Shown piece after piece: positions 1-14,442 of a stretch of DNA of 64,000 nt. The stretch spans positions 5,032,501-5,096,500 of the forward strand of contig JALIGW010000029.1 in assembly GCA_023053685.1 (NCBI GenBank). Reading direction: 5' to 3'. Origin of the DNA: Diadophis punctatus similis (Eukaryota > Chordata > Lepidosauria > Squamata > Dipsadidae). The first letter of the stretch is position 1, and every line of letters begins with the position of its first letter. A program made the translations under genes and the position numbers. The notes beneath the pieces are model-generated. The model had not been told where the DNA came from and made no database searches. It saw only the letters and a list, made by a program, of their open reading frames with translations.

Positions 1-196
1 GGTACGCTTCAGAGTCAGTATGTTTGGGCTGGAAGGCCAGTGAGCTAAAGTGTAAAGCTTTGTATTTATTACTTTTGTATGTAGAACTGGGAAGTAAATC
101 CAACTCTTTTTAGTGCATATGGATCCTTTGGGAGTCAGGTTTAGAAGCACACCCTGCAAACTTTGGCTAGTTTTATTTCCAGTTAACTTTTTAACT
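1..196. other. Left-edge AT-rich sequence, nothing recognised
   Basis: No gene or repeat that I recognise. It precedes two adjacent MITEs. Confidence 0.4.
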
Positions 197-204
197 CTCT
201 AGGT

Positions 205-329
205 CAGGGGTGTCAAACTGGCGGCCCGCGGGCCAGAATGCGTCACACGCAGGCCACAGCCACCCCAGTTCCACAAAGGGAAAAAACGATACATCATGTG
301 ACAGCAACGTGGCGAGTTTGACACCCATG
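205..329. mobile_element. Short hAT MITE (CAGGGGTGTCAAAC ends)
   Basis: A 125-bp nonautonomous element with ends caggggtgtcaaac and gtttgacacccatg, flanked by the 8-bp duplication ctctaggt (197-204 and 330-337). The 8-bp duplication with nnnTAnnn form is typical of hAT transposition. The interior has the CpG-rich ggcccgcgggcc core seen in two other copies here. Confidence 0.88.
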
Positions 330-337
330 CTCTAGGT

Positions 338-761
338 CAGTGATGGCGAACCTATGGCACGGGTGCCACAGGTGGCACGCGGAGCCATATCTGCCGGCAC
401 GCGAGCTGTTGCTCTAGCTCAGCTCCAGCGCGCATGTGTGTGCCTGTCAGCTGATTTTTGGCTTGCGCGGAGGCTCTGGGAGGGCGATTTCGACCTCTGG
501 AGGGCCTCCGGGGTGGCAGGGAGAGCGTTTTCGCCCTCCCCAAGCTCCAAGAAAGCCTCTGGAGCCTGGGGAGGGCAAAAGACAGGCCTAACGGGCCCAC
601 TGGAAGTCGGAAAATGGGGGAGTGAGGGGGTCGCGCACACATGCGCAGGGGGGTGGGGCGAGTGAGGGGCTTTGAATTATGGGTGTGGGCACGCACGCAC
701 GTACGATAGCGCGTGTGCGCACTATTTCGGCACCCGAGGAAAAAAAGGTTCGCCATCACTG
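338..761. mobile_element. hAT MITE (CAGTGATGGCGAACC ends)
   Basis: A 424-bp element with ends cagtgatggcgaacc and ggttcgccatcactg. It is followed by ctctaggt (762-769), the same octamer that separates it from the previous element. Open frames inside are low-complexity GC-rich reading and not genes. A related copy is at 50380-50736. Confidence 0.87.
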
Positions 762-769
762 CTCTAGGT

Positions 770-3700
770 TAAATCCACTTTGTTTCCCACATGAATTAAA
801 ATATCATCAGAACAGGTGCTGATATGGCTAATTGAAAGGTCAGATCTGTTTAATAAATTGTGACATTCGTAGCAGGAGAAATAGAGAAACACACTGGCTT
901 GGATTGACAAATAGGTAAAATTAAGTGAATGGATTATGATTCTGTAATGTGAACTCAGTAAACTAAGCTGCTTCTAATCATACTATAAAGTTTTATAAGT
1001 TGATGAAGGGGAAAACAGTGGGCTGAATCTAGGCTTAGTCATATGTAAAATAGATTGGGTGAAATCAGTAGGGCTTAATGTAGTCATAACTAACTTAATT
1101 ACACAAGTTGCAGTAATTGAAATTGTTGGCTATACTTCTAAGAACAATGAGAATTGATGTGTCTGGAGGGTGCCAAGCTGGAGAAGGTGAATTTAACACA
1201 AGTTGCCTGAAATGGAAGACCATGTTTTGCTAGAAGGTAGCTTAGGTAAAAGAGGTGAAAATAACAGGGGTCGGGTTTTTGCAGGTGTTTTAGCTACTGA
1301 ATATTATATGGCATTATAAGAAATGGAACACTATGTTGGTTATTTTCACCAACATTTTTCAAAATGGGAGTTTAAATTACTTCTGTTTAGGAATGAATGT
1401 GATAAAACTAAAAACCTGGAGCAGAATATAATATAACTGGGGTTATTGGGGTCGCCTCTGTTAGGAGTGACAACATTACCACTGATGACTTATATAACAC
1501 ATTCATTCTTGAAACATAATTTAGGAGCTGCTGAAATATTGGTCAATCAAGGGACTTCTGATTTATTCTGAGTACAGTATATAGACAGGGAGGGGGACAG
1601 ACTTACTCATTACCATCATCTGAGTCATTGAAGGGAGGACTAAGGTTGACTTTGTAAAGAAATATAAACTATGGTGACTTTCCCTTGTAGTATAAGTTCC
1701 TATTTTATGGCCTTTATGCAACCACAAGAACTGAAGAAAGAGAAAGTAGACAAGAGAAGTCAGAAAGTACTGATAAAGAAGATTAAGATTCTTCTGAGTG
1801 ATGGAAAAGAGAACATCCATGCATTCCCGTAATTCTGAATTCACAGTTCCTGAAGTGTGCTTTGGAAAAAAAGGACAATCATTCAAGTTAATCAGTAGTT
1901 AATCTGCACTTGACTTGGATTTTGGAAGGTTTAAAGAAATGGGGGTGGAAATGTGCCTCTGTTTAATATAGCACTTCCAACATGGATTAATCAATGTATC
2001 TTTGCTTTCATTTCTAGTTATTAGGTATTCAGGGATATCAGGAAAGTAAAAATGGCCAGAATAATTCTAGAGAGAATTCTTCTCGTTACCACCTCTCAAA
2101 CAGAGATAAGCAAGCTGGTGCTTTCCAGATATTTTGGGCTACAACTGCCATGTTCACCTACCTATTTAGGTACTAAGTGAAGATTATGGGGATTTCAGTG
2201 CCCACTAAAAAAAATGGGCATTTTTCATGCTTTACACATGGTAAATATATGAAAAGCATAGTTAGAAATTGTGAAGGCTGGCTTGCCCAAACTGACTTTG
2301 TCATAATTGAATGAAGAACTGCCAGTGGTATTCTTTGCCATTGGAAAGGCCTCTCTCCTAACAGCAGCCTCTCCTCCTTTTGTGGCTGGTCCTGTGACAC
2401 ACCCTTCTGCTGCTCTTCAACTGAGAGTTTCTGCCAGCACCCACAATCTCCAAACAAAGCCAAATGCAAAAATGAGGCTGGCCAAACAGCCTCATACAGT
2501 TGAATACAGTTTTTGTATCCTCTTCCAGCAAAAAATAATAATAATCCACGTAAATTCTTTCCACTCTTTTATTAAATATCCTCTGTGAATAGCTGAAGGT
2601 TAGGCCCCTGTGATCAACTGGCTGAAAAGTGATTCCACCTTTTTAGATTGAAAGTCATCTGCATGTAAAACTGTAATGTGTGAGTGAAACCCATCTTTAA
2701 AGCCTATTAGCATCTTACAGAAATGCTAATAGGGCATGGGACTGACAATAGCAACTCCTTTTCAGATGGGGAAAAGGTACCGCACAGCCTAAGGGCAGTG
2801 GTGGCAGAAAAAAACCCAATAGCACCAATTTCTGAGAAAATCAACTCAACTTTTTCCAAGGAAAAGACACAAACTAATGGAGACCAGACTTGTCATTACT
2901 TCAGCGAACGCTAAACATGGATTTCTCTCTCTGCTCCCCACATTTCTCCTCCTCCGCCTGGTTAAAGTAGCTCAAGTCAAACTTTTCTCCCCATCTAGCA
3001 GAGCCCTCTCTGATAGCACACATGCCTTTCCCTTCTTCTTGGAATAGCACACGCATACTTCTGAACGTGTTATTGCATGTACTGTTGCTGCCACAGCCTT
3101 GCTTATGAATCAAGCAGGCTTTTTTTTTCTTGGTGAGGGAGAAGCCTGCAATACTTGCTTCTTTTTGGCTTAAACATCTCACTAAAACCACTCCCTCAGT
3201 GGAGACTGAAAAGGAGTGATTTGGATAGTCTTTCTATCTTTATTTGATTGTTCCCTTTTTCTCTTCCACAAGTTATTGCTTAATTATGTCCTCCTTGAGT
3301 GGTCATCTCAGTCACTGACAAATGGGATGTCATCCCAGTTCTGTCAGTATTCTTCTGAATTGAGCAACAAGTCTGTGAGAAAATGTTTCCTGACTAATTC
3401 ACAACTCTTTTTACTCTGAATGTAGGCTAGCTGATTTGTCATAATGACAGCAGCATTGAGACAGCAATTTTAGGTTTCGCATTTTATTTTACAACCAGAG
3501 CTGGTAGAGGAAAGATGAGGTTAGTATGCTATAAATGCTTAATAATTGGGAATGCTGGTAGGGTTAGGCTTAGTTTGGTTTTCTTCAGATATATTGGGAC
3601 TATACTTTCCTTAGTTTTCAGCAAACATGCTAGAACCATGCTGTCCAAATCTAGCATGTAGCTGGAATGTATCAGTTTGGAGAAAATCCTGCATAAGGGA

Positions 3701-4689
3701 TGGTGGGAATGGGAGGATGTCTTGACTGCCTAACTGTGATATGTCTTTTAGGGCTTAATCTGAAGTTTTATTTTATCCCCCATCTCAAAATACTGGCAAT
3801 CTGGACACTGTTTTCCAGAATTATAGGCAGAGGACCTCAGAAGGAGAATTCTGGGACTGCTTGCATGCCAGAGCTAAGATTGTCCACATCTTGTGCAAGA
3901 TTGCATGATTGTGTATTTAGTGCCCTGATGAAATGTGGCGCAGTCTTACATTTTTGAGAATGGGGGCGGTGGGGACTGAGATGTTTTGTGTTCTGGAGAT
4001 GACAGCCTTCTTGTGTTTTCAGTGAAAGGGTGTGTGTAAGAGGGAACGTGAAAATATACAGAAGCCCAAGCCTGTGAATGAGATTTGTGGGGAGTTGGAC
4101 AGAGGGTGGAATTGTTAAAAGATACAATCTGAAAAGAAGAAGAATGGATTACATTCCTTGACTTCATCCTGCATCCTTTCTCTGTTCGAGCAAACCAAAA
4201 TCTAGCATCCAGTCGGAAATTTGTCTTCTCTTTCCTGCAAGTTTCTAAACACAATATCATTTCCTGTCTGACCAGGAAATGCTTGCTTCCTTCCTTTCTG
4301 CATGAACAACAAAGAATTTAAAAAGCTGTTTGGATTATAATATTTCCTTCTCCCAGCCAAATGAGAGAGAGTCTATGGTACCATTTAGTTTAGGCTGCTG
4401 TTGTAAAGGTGCAGCTGCATCTCATCTTGCATTGTGTAGCTCTTTGTAAAACCTTTTCTTAAAAGCTGGGTTGTCAGTTGGGTGTGGTTTATAAGCAGGT
4501 ATGGATGTATGGATTGTGAAATGTGCTTCCTGGATAAGAAAAATTGAGAAGAGAACTTACGTGATCTATTATTGCATTAACACAATGAATTTTATAGTAT
4601 AGTATGTCAACCCCCTGGTTGACATTTTCTTGACTATTGGATATTGTTCCTTTCCAGTTCTCTTGTTAAACCAGTTTGAGAGGAATCTT
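770..4689. other. Upstream/non-coding DNA without supported genes
   Basis: AT-rich, with only short open frames on both strands that lack family resemblance. A degenerate palindromic MITE fragment may lie near 2105-2165. No splice-supported exon was recognised. An untranslated CTNND1 exon could be hidden here. Confidence 0.4.
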
Positions 4690-4945
4690 AAAACATATGG
4701 TGCATGAATGTTGTTTGTCCATCGTGTTCGAAGAGGACCTTGACATCTATCAGGTTGTGGGCTGTTTACGATGTGTATGCAGGTGGCTGGTAAGGCCTAT
4801 ACGGGCACAAAATGTTCTGCCACATGTTGGGCAGATGTGTGGGCACCATTGTCGCAGCATTTGCAGCTCTGGCTTTGCGGAGTGCTCGCTTCTCTTCTGC
4901 TAAGGCTGTTCTTCTGTCCTCAGATATTTGGCAGCATTTGGTGCA
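4690..4945 (-). mobile_element. LINE ORF2 3' fragment with C2H2-like motif
   Basis: Read on the minus strand, it gives CPTCGRTFCARIGLTSHLHTH, the CxxC...HxxxH finger that closes ORF2 in several non-LTR retrotransposon families. It is preceded by a Lys/Arg/Ala-rich stretch, and stops and frame breaks show that it is decayed. The family is not resolved (R4, L2 or CR1-like are all possible). Confidence 0.6.
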
Positions 4946-7314
4946 TGAAACAGTTTGAAGCAAAGGATAGAATATGGATAGATAGCACATAGATATTTCT
5001 AAGTATTTAATGCATTACTTTCACACTTCCTGAAAACAGGGAGACATTCTATTTTTGTGGATAGCATTGTGTCCGTAGAAGGAATGCTTCAGTTTCACCT
5101 TTGCTGTATTGAGTATCTCCCTAAAACTTCCTAACATTTAGTTTCATAATGTTTATTAATGTATTTTTGCTTGGTGAATTGCAATTTGAATTACTTCATC
5201 TGCTAGGCAGGAAGTGTGCCTAAATCATGCCTTTGATTTAAATTATAGTAGCTGGATTTCTTTCAATTAGACTTCTTAAGAATAAAATTGGGGGCTATTT
5301 CCTGGGCAGTTTATTGTAAACATTTGAGAAGAAATTCTAATCATGGATTTAAATTCTTTTTGAGGAGTTAAAGATTAACTGCTTAAATTTAAGGGAAGAA
5401 GTGTTTCTTAAATATTAGAAATAATTATCTTTTACCTGCTGAGAAAAAAAAGCTGGTGTGAGAAATGAATATCTTCATTCTGGAATACCATATGTGGCCA
5501 GTCAACCACTTTGAACGTTTGTGAGTTTCATGCTTGTCGCCTTCCCTTTCTAAATACACAAAAGAAGAATCAGATGGAGATGTATGCTCCTTGAGCTCTT
5601 GCTGATGAACTGAATTGTATCTACTTTAAAGTTCTGAGCGTCTGAGGAGGAAGTAGCCTGGAACCTTATCCGTAGCAGCTCAGCAGTCAGGCAGTGCTTG
5701 ATCTTGGTCTAGTGCAAGTCTTTTGGTATACCTCACACAATAGACTTGTAGTACTTGTTGTTCCAGACTGTGTCATGCCATTCCTGTTTGCCGGAAGAAC
5801 ATACCAAGTTGTTTGTAGAGTTTGTACTCTTCTTTGATCTTGTATACAGAGAGGAGGAGGCAGTCTGGACCATATAGTGATGACATCGAGACTTTGGACT
5901 CTGGCATCATGTTAGGAGCATGATGAATGGAGAATTGAATTCCATGCTATTCTGATTTATTGGAGAAACAACTCTTTGGTGGCACATCTTCGGACCAAGT
6001 GGTGGGGTAAAAGGGCTGTAACTCAATGGTAGAACTGTTACTGTAGAAGCTGTCAGATTCAATCTTGAACCTTTCCAGCTCAGTTAAAAGGATTGCATAG
6101 CTTCAGCAGATAAGATACTGTCTCCTGTCAGGTAAAGTAAAAATATTGGGCAAGTAACCAGATAATTGAAGAAGGCATAAAGGTGTGTCTCACAATACCC
6201 CTTGGGATATAAGACTAGGACAATTCTAGACAGCAACTTTGCTTTAGGAAATTTCAAATCATAACCAATACGCTTTTTGGCTTACATCTTGTGTTTAAAT
6301 ATATTTATTAAAATTATCGGTATTTATATTTAAAATAAGTTGTTATTAACACAAATATCTTCTGTGCACTGTTGTGGAATATAATACTGAGATTGTGTTT
6401 AGAAGGCAATATTCTGCTTTTGGATAGGGCTCTGTCTCAACACTAATTTTGTAAGATAGAGATTTTCAGAGAACAGACAAGTAGCAGTGAAGTTATTTTG
6501 GAAGGATTTTTGAAGAACAGTTAAAGAGAAGCCTGGGTATATTGGAAGTTTCCTAATCTCCTTTTATGGTTTCTGAACTTTTATTTTATACTATTTTATA
6601 TTTTACTTATATGCTACCCATCTAACTTAGAGCAGTATTGTCAGTTCTCAACCGTAATATTGAGATCTAGAAAATTGCTAGCTTTTTGAGATTCTGAGAA
6701 TCTCGGAAAACCAAAAGAATAAGATTCTGCAGTTGTGGAGGGCCATGGCCGGTACATAATAGGTTGCTCAAATTATTTGAATATTAAAAACTAGGAAATA
6801 TGAAATAACCCCCTCCCTCCTCCAATTATGTTGCAGGCATTGCCTGGGCTTATACTCAAATGCTGTCATGAAAATACGTTTAGGAATTAAGAATACTGAT
6901 AATGCCAGTTTTTGTGTTTAACACAGGTAGCACTGCAGAGTGATCTATCTTATGCTATTGCTAAGAGTCAAAAGCAACTTGATGGTGCATAATAATGCAG
7001 AAGGTACAAAATAATGGCTGTTGGTAAAAATTGTATGGATTTTGTTGATGGCTACAAAAGTTAATACTATACATGCATAGTTGGAGGTACTTTAGTTTCC
7101 TAGAGGAGAGCCATACATACTTTGCCATTTCAACACTATTTTGCTCCAGTTGGGTTCCGCCCTTATTTATTTGTTTATTAATTAGTTTTGTGTGGCACTC
7201 ATCTTGTCTAGAGGCAATTCTGGATAGCTTACAAACATATGCTTTAAGCATCAGTTAACAATCTTTTCAAAAACTACATGTCAAGTGAGAGGAGAGCTTC
7301 ACTCTTGTGATTGT
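4946..7314. other. Non-coding DNA, nothing recognised
   Basis: AT-rich sequence without a supported exon or a repeat I can name. Open frames are short and unrelated to known families by eye. Confidence 0.4.
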
Positions 7315-7322
7315 AGGTAGAG

Positions 7323-7781
7323 TAGTAGTTCTCAACCTTCCTAATGCCGCGACCCTTTAATGCAGTTCCTCATGTTGTGCTGACCCCCAACCATAAAATA
7401 ATAAAATTATTAGGAAACTCAGGGGTAGGTTCTAACTTACCTCGCTGCCGGTTCACTTCCTCATGCGCTGCGTGGCTGTGCCTCGTGAGTGTGCATGCAC
7501 GCATGCGCAGTGTCAGAAAAAAAAGCCAAAAACAAGATGGCGCCGCATGCGCAGTGCCAGAAATTTGGCTTCTGCGCATGCTCAGAAGTTCCCATGGTAT
7601 GATTTTTTTTTTGCAGTAGTCTCTTTGCATGTGGGTGGACCTGCCTGGAGACGATAGAGGAGCAGTGTCTCTGTTCCTAAGACCATCGGAAATATGTGTT
7701 TTCCAATGTCTTAGGCGACCCCTGTGAAAGGGTCGTTTGACTCCCCCAAAGGGGTCACGACCCACAGGTTGAGAACCGCTG
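7323..7781. mobile_element. SPIN/URR1-like hAT nonautonomous element, 459 bp
   Basis: Ends tagtagttctcaacctt and aggttgagaaccgctg are imperfect inverted repeats matching the CAGNGGTTCTCAACC termini of the SPIN/URR1 hAT group. A perfect 8-bp duplication aggtagag flanks it (7315-7322 and 7782-7789). The subterminal region keeps the gaccctttaatgcagttcct and cctgtgaaagggtcgtttga blocks. The interior is a short GC-rich segment with GCATGCGCA motifs. Confidence 0.85.
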
Positions 7782-7789
7782 AGGTAGAG

Positions 7790-10700
7790 TAAAAGTTTAC
7801 TTACTGAACAAAGTTTGAACATAGTAACTGTATCCTGAGTAATCATATTTATTCTAAAGTCCAATGTATATACATTCTAAATAGTTTATCAGCTGTTATG
7901 TAGATGTATCATCTGTCCAAAGTTGCTTTGGTGGGTAACCCTAAACATTTAGTAAATAAACATTTTATCAATTTTCAGAGATTCATGATTCAGGTAGTGA
8001 GAATCTAGAGAAATGGATTGCTGGGCTTCAGAGATCAATATTTTTCTAAACTCTTGTACAGAGGGTCTGAACTGTAATTGGTCCTAGTACTCGTAATAAA
8101 TGCAAATCACATAATTTGCTCCTTTCCTCTTAATGTTTTGTCACTTCAGTATATTTAGAGAATAGGAAGTCATTGTTTGGCTGGTATTTTATGTAATTAG
8201 GAATTAGGAATCATTATTGTAAATCTAATTCTTATCCTCTCATAGCTTTAAACTAGACAGAACAAAATTATGTGCTTGTTGTCTTTTCTTCTACATGTTT
8301 CCTCAACTTGAATAGAATAAGGTTGTGGAGGATTTTGAGTTCAGTCTCCAAAAGGTGCTTCAGAACGTGAACAAAAACTAATCTTTAAAGTAGCCTCATT
8401 TTTCCTGGATTCATATAGCAGGTGCAGAGGGGCTGTTGCACACGCCTGAGAAAAGATGCAGGTGCTTTAAGGAGCTTCTGGTAGGAGTAACATTGGCGCT
8501 CTGAAGTACTTTTTTCTTAATCTTTTTCCTCAGGCGTTGCACAGCCTTGGAAATAAATGTCAGCAGGGTTGTTGGCTGTAGAAAGGATTTTTAGTGACTG
8601 GTTCTAGTAATCTGTATCCAGACCAGGCTGTGACTGTCCTGGTGAGAGCTGCAAAGGACTTGAAATCTGTCTTGCTGATAGACGTGCCACATTTGTATTT
8701 ACGGTAAGGCTATGATGGAAAAGTAGCTAACTCCTTTTGAGCAAGGAGAATGGAGAGAAGCATGCTGAAATGCATCAACTATCTTTGTATGATAAGGGAA
8801 TGAATTGATGCCCTTCAAAAGCTTCCATATGAACTTCACAAAATGTTGGAGGTTTATCACTTGAGAATGTATACTATTGATGGATTTTTATCCTCCTTTG
8901 TTCATCTAGCACAGAATTCCTGTTGCAACGTTGGTGTAGCAAAATGGCTACAAAACAACTTTTCCTTTCCCTTTTCTGCTCCTGTTTCCTCCCTGGCCCG
9001 CATCCTTGACACAAACCTCCCCTTCGAGCCCCGGTTGTTGGTGGGGTTACAAGGGTTGTTTTTCCTCTAATAAGATAAGGAGTTCTGCAGGATAAAGTGG
9101 GAGCTCTGGCTGCTGATTGGTGCTCAGGCTGCCCTGGAATGCTCTGGCCCATTTCCCAGAATCCAGCACTCTGTGTTTGTTTGTTTCTGAGCTTGAGATC
9201 TAGTGCTACTGTGACAGGAAATGGGTAGGCAAGAGGGGGAGAGAGAAGGGAGACTATGCGCGTGAGCAATCTCTTTGTCCCCTGACTTCAGCTGCAAATT
9301 CCCACCGAGAAAAGAGTGACCTTTGTGTTGTGAAAGGATTTGCAAATTGTGCAGATCCCTGAGTTTAGAGATTTGGCACGTGAATTCAGGTGTCTTGCCC
9401 CGTGATCCATGTAAGGATCCTGATCTCTCCTGAGGACACAAAAAGCTGAGTGCAATGTCCCCCCCCCCCCTTAGTTGTGTAAACTTGGAAAGCTTGTGGT
9501 GCTCCGTAGGGTATGTAGGATATCTCATTGCTAGCAGAATATGTATGCGTGTTTCATAGAGGTGCCTTCTATTGAACTTACAGATACTAACAAAAGTGTA
9601 ACCTAAACGGTGGTCAAAGACTGCACACTATGCATGCGTCTTTCTCATGGGCATGTTGTGTGAAGGTTCCACAGATGACAGGGAGACAGACAGTAATAAC
9701 AAAATAATCACGAATTAGTGAGGATGCTCTTAATCACCCCAGTTACTTTCCTTGGCAGGTGGGCATATTTACAAGGAAAGCCTTTTTAAAAGAATCTGCT
9801 GCTTTTATTCTCCCAAAATGTTACGGATCTAATTTGGAGCTTAGAAATATTTACATTAATAAAAATCACACTAGAGCTGGCGTCTTGCTTTGCAGCATAG
9901 CTTTCCGTTAAATATTTTCTTAATTAAATCTTTTTTAAAAAAAATCCGGTGGGGGTGCATCCTGCAGCGCCCAGGGGAAGAGTCTTCCAATGCATTAGTG
10001 CCCTTGAGCTCCCAACTGAGTTAGAGGAATTCTGTCCCCAGTCAAGCATAATTGCCTTGATGACAAGTGTAGTGCTTGATTGCGAACTATTAGTGGGCAT
10101 TTTTCAAAGCTAGTGTTTCATGCTAATAAAATACTTCTGTCTTCAGATGGAAGAATAAGAGAGAGAGAGAGACGTTTTGATGTCAGATGCCCTTTTGTCA
10201 TTACATTTTTCTTGCACTATTCAGGCTCCGCGAAGACAATCTTTTGTTTTTTCATTTCTTTGTTTAATGGCTGAAGCAAATTAACTGCCTTTTAAGATGG
10301 ATGTCTTTCTGGTGCTCTTGTAGTTCAAATTTATCAGATCATACTACTCCATTTTGAAAACAGTATTCCAGAGTTATCTGTTGGGTATACAAGCTTTCCT
10401 TGTTTTAAAATCTCGCTTAAAGCAAATTTGTATAAAGCGAGACACTAAAACAGTAGGAAAACGGTGGTTGCATGATATTGGTGTCAGATTTTGTAATCCA
10501 AATGCATTGACAAATGTGCTCATAAATGTTTAGAATCTTATTCATAAGCACCCCTAACTCAGACGCGTTTTTTCTTTGTTTCATGTTACACTTTGTATGT
10601 ACAGTGAAAACACTTCATCTTTTCTATAGCCGGATTTGTAATGCGCATGATTATCATGGCAGACAAAAAGGTGGAAGGCATCAATGCCTTATGAATTTTA

Positions 10701-11020
10701 TTCTTTGCTATCCTGTGGCCAGAACATTGCCCAAGCTTAAATGCTTGTCTTGTGGTTGAGGATCTTTAATTAGCTTTGGCGCAATATAACTTGGCCAACT
10801 GTGTTTCTAGGGTTAAAGCAGTCCTTTTCCTGTTCATTTTGGATAAGGGAGTGGGTAGCTTTGATTGTATCAAAAGCTACCATTGATGGTAGTTTTGGCC
10901 CCTTAATAACAACAGTTGCAGATATTCGGTAAGTGGAAGAGAGGATGCACAACTAGAACAACCACACAACACAGAGGTGAATGCATAAGTGAGAGCAGAA
11001 AGAGGTTCTGTTTGGAAAAT
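7790..11020. other. Non-coding DNA, low repeat density
   Basis: No exon supported. Parts of 9080-9480 and 9880-10300 look non-repetitive and mixed in composition. They could hold untranslated exon or regulatory sequence, but nothing in them is decisive. Confidence 0.35.
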
Positions 11021-11260
11021 GTTTGGCCTAGTGGTGAAGGAGATGGCTTAAAAGCCAGGAGACTGTGAGCTGTAGTTTTACCTTAGGCCTGAAAGCCAGG
11101 TAGGTGACTTTGGGCCAGTCATTCTCTCTCAGCTCAGCTCACCACACAGGATTGTTGCTGTGGGGAAAATAGGACGAGGAAGGAGAATTAGTTATGTTCA
11201 CCACCTTGAGTTATTTATAAAAATAATAAATATGGGATATAAATAAATATATAAAATAAA
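11021..11260 (+). mobile_element. tRNA-derived squamate SINE
   Basis: Begins gtttggcctagtggtgaagg, resembling a pol III A box. The body has gactttgggccagtcattct and gttgctgtggggaaaatagg, and the tail is cttgagttatttataaaaat with an AT-rich end. The layout matches a common squamate SINE family. Confidence 0.65.
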
Positions 11261-11538
11261 GCAGTTTTGGTGAAGAGAAGTCTTGGTGTGTTTGCAGACC
11301 TTGGTCACAAATTAACTATGCTGGCATCTGTCAGATGGTTGTAATGTTTTTTTTGTTTTCCTCATACAGCAGATTGTTAGACAATTAAATTCTTGAAGTG
11401 AGTGAAAGGGGTAGACTCTTGGCCATCTGAATCTGTAGTCTTATCCTGACTCTGTTCACTTAGCCCTCACTTTGTCTTTTATTTGGGCCCCAAGAATGAG
11501 AGTTACGTAACTGAACTAAAGTCTCCTAGGAGGGCAGC

Positions 11539-13082
<1,544 letters not shown>

Positions 13083-13089
13083 CACATAT

Positions 13090-13155
<66 letters not shown>
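13083..13155. repeat. (AC)n microsatellite
   Basis: An AC dinucleotide run of about 30 units after a short imperfect lead-in. Confidence 0.97.
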
Positions 13156-13157
<2 letters not shown>

Positions 13158-13757
13158 TACACCAGGAAAATATTCTGCATCCTGAAGTATGAAAAACATT
13201 AATTAAGTATAGGGGGATCCTGCATTGTCTCTCACAACTTTGACTTCTGTTAATTAAGAGTGTATTATGATTACTGCAAGCTGCCAGCAGTGGGTTCAGT
13301 CACACTTGCTGAATCATAGTTTATTAAACCACAGAAAGTTGGTTTGCAGTGTACTACAGTAAAGTTAACCTTGTTAACATGACTTAAAGTGACATATTAT
13401 TTATACTTGCATCTTCTTCATTTGGACTTTCTAAACTACTGGTTTAAGATGCTATCCATCCCTCTATATACCTGGTTACAGAAAACAACACAGCCCCATC
13501 ACATCCAAGTTGTGTTTCACCTAGATGTGCCACTCTACATTGTAATATTGAATCTTGGCTCTTCTAGATGGTCCGTGTAATTCTTTAGTAGAAACATAGT
13601 AGAAAATGTCCAGCAGTCAATTAAATGGGACTATTGATCTAACAAAGACTTCTGCTCCATTTTCTCTCTGTGATTCTGTGAAGTGAGAAGAAGATGCAGG
13701 CTGGAAGTCCAAGGAAGTTTGAACTATAAAGTGCTAACAGGAGTGGTTCTTCTAGGA

Positions 13758-13892
13758 CAGGGGTAGGCAAAGTTGGCTCTTCTATGACTCATGGACTTCA
13801 ACTCCCAGACTTTCTGAGCCAATCATGCTAGCTCAGGAATTCTGGGAGTTGAAGTCCATGAGTCATAAAAGAGCCAACTTTGCCTACCCCTG
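13758..13892. mobile_element. Palindromic hAT MITE, 135 bp
   Basis: Ends caggggtaggcaaagttggc and gccaactttgcctacccctg are inverted repeats that continue almost to the centre (gacttcaactcccaga / tctgggagttgaagtc). A perfect 8-bp duplication ttctagga flanks it (13750-13757 and 13893-13900). Confidence 0.9.
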
Positions 13893-14124
13893 TTCTAGGA
13901 TGTGTGCCTCATCAGAAAAGGAAAAAAAAGGACAACTCACAAAGCTATAAAGACAATTTCAGTATGTGACAATGAACCCAGGAAATGAATTTCTAGTTTG
14001 CTTATCTATTAAAAAAATGTGACCATATAAAAGCTATTCTTTTATGAAAAAAATACAAATAAGCCCTGTGGGTTTATATAATTGAAAATATAAAGAGAAA
14101 ATGATGGCTAATATGACCAGTAAA

Positions 14125-14442
14125 AGGTAAAGGTTCCCCTCACACATATGTGCTAGTCGTTCCCGACTCTAGGGGGAGGTGCTCATCTCCGTTACAAAGC
14201 CGTGGTCATGTGGCCGCCATGACTAAACGCCAAAGGCACACAAAACACTGTTACCTTCCCACCAAAGGTGGTTCCTATTTTTCTACTTGCATTTTTACAT
14301 GTTTTCGAACTGCTGGGTTGGCAGAAGCTGGGACAAGTAACGGGAGCTCACTCCATTACGCGGCACTAGGGATTCAAACCGCCAAAATGCCGACCTTTCT
14401 GATCGACAAGCTCAGCGCCTTAGCCACTGAGCCACCACGTCC
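14125..14442 (-). mobile_element. tRNA-derived squamate SINE (GGACGYGGTGGCTCAGTGGC type)
   Basis: On the minus strand it starts ggacgtggtggctcagtggc (A box region) and carries a B-box-like gtttgaatccc. It ends at the conserved aggggaacctttacc tail. Related copies are at 39427 and 60852. Confidence 0.82.

Noticed and set aside
354..759. Overlapping open frames on both strands
   Set aside because: They lie inside the hAT MITE at 338-761. GC-rich filler gives long frames in several phases.
9000..9480. Possible promoter region (reverse CCAAT at about 9115, mixed GC)
   Set aside because: No CpG cluster, TATA box or linked exon donor that I could defend.
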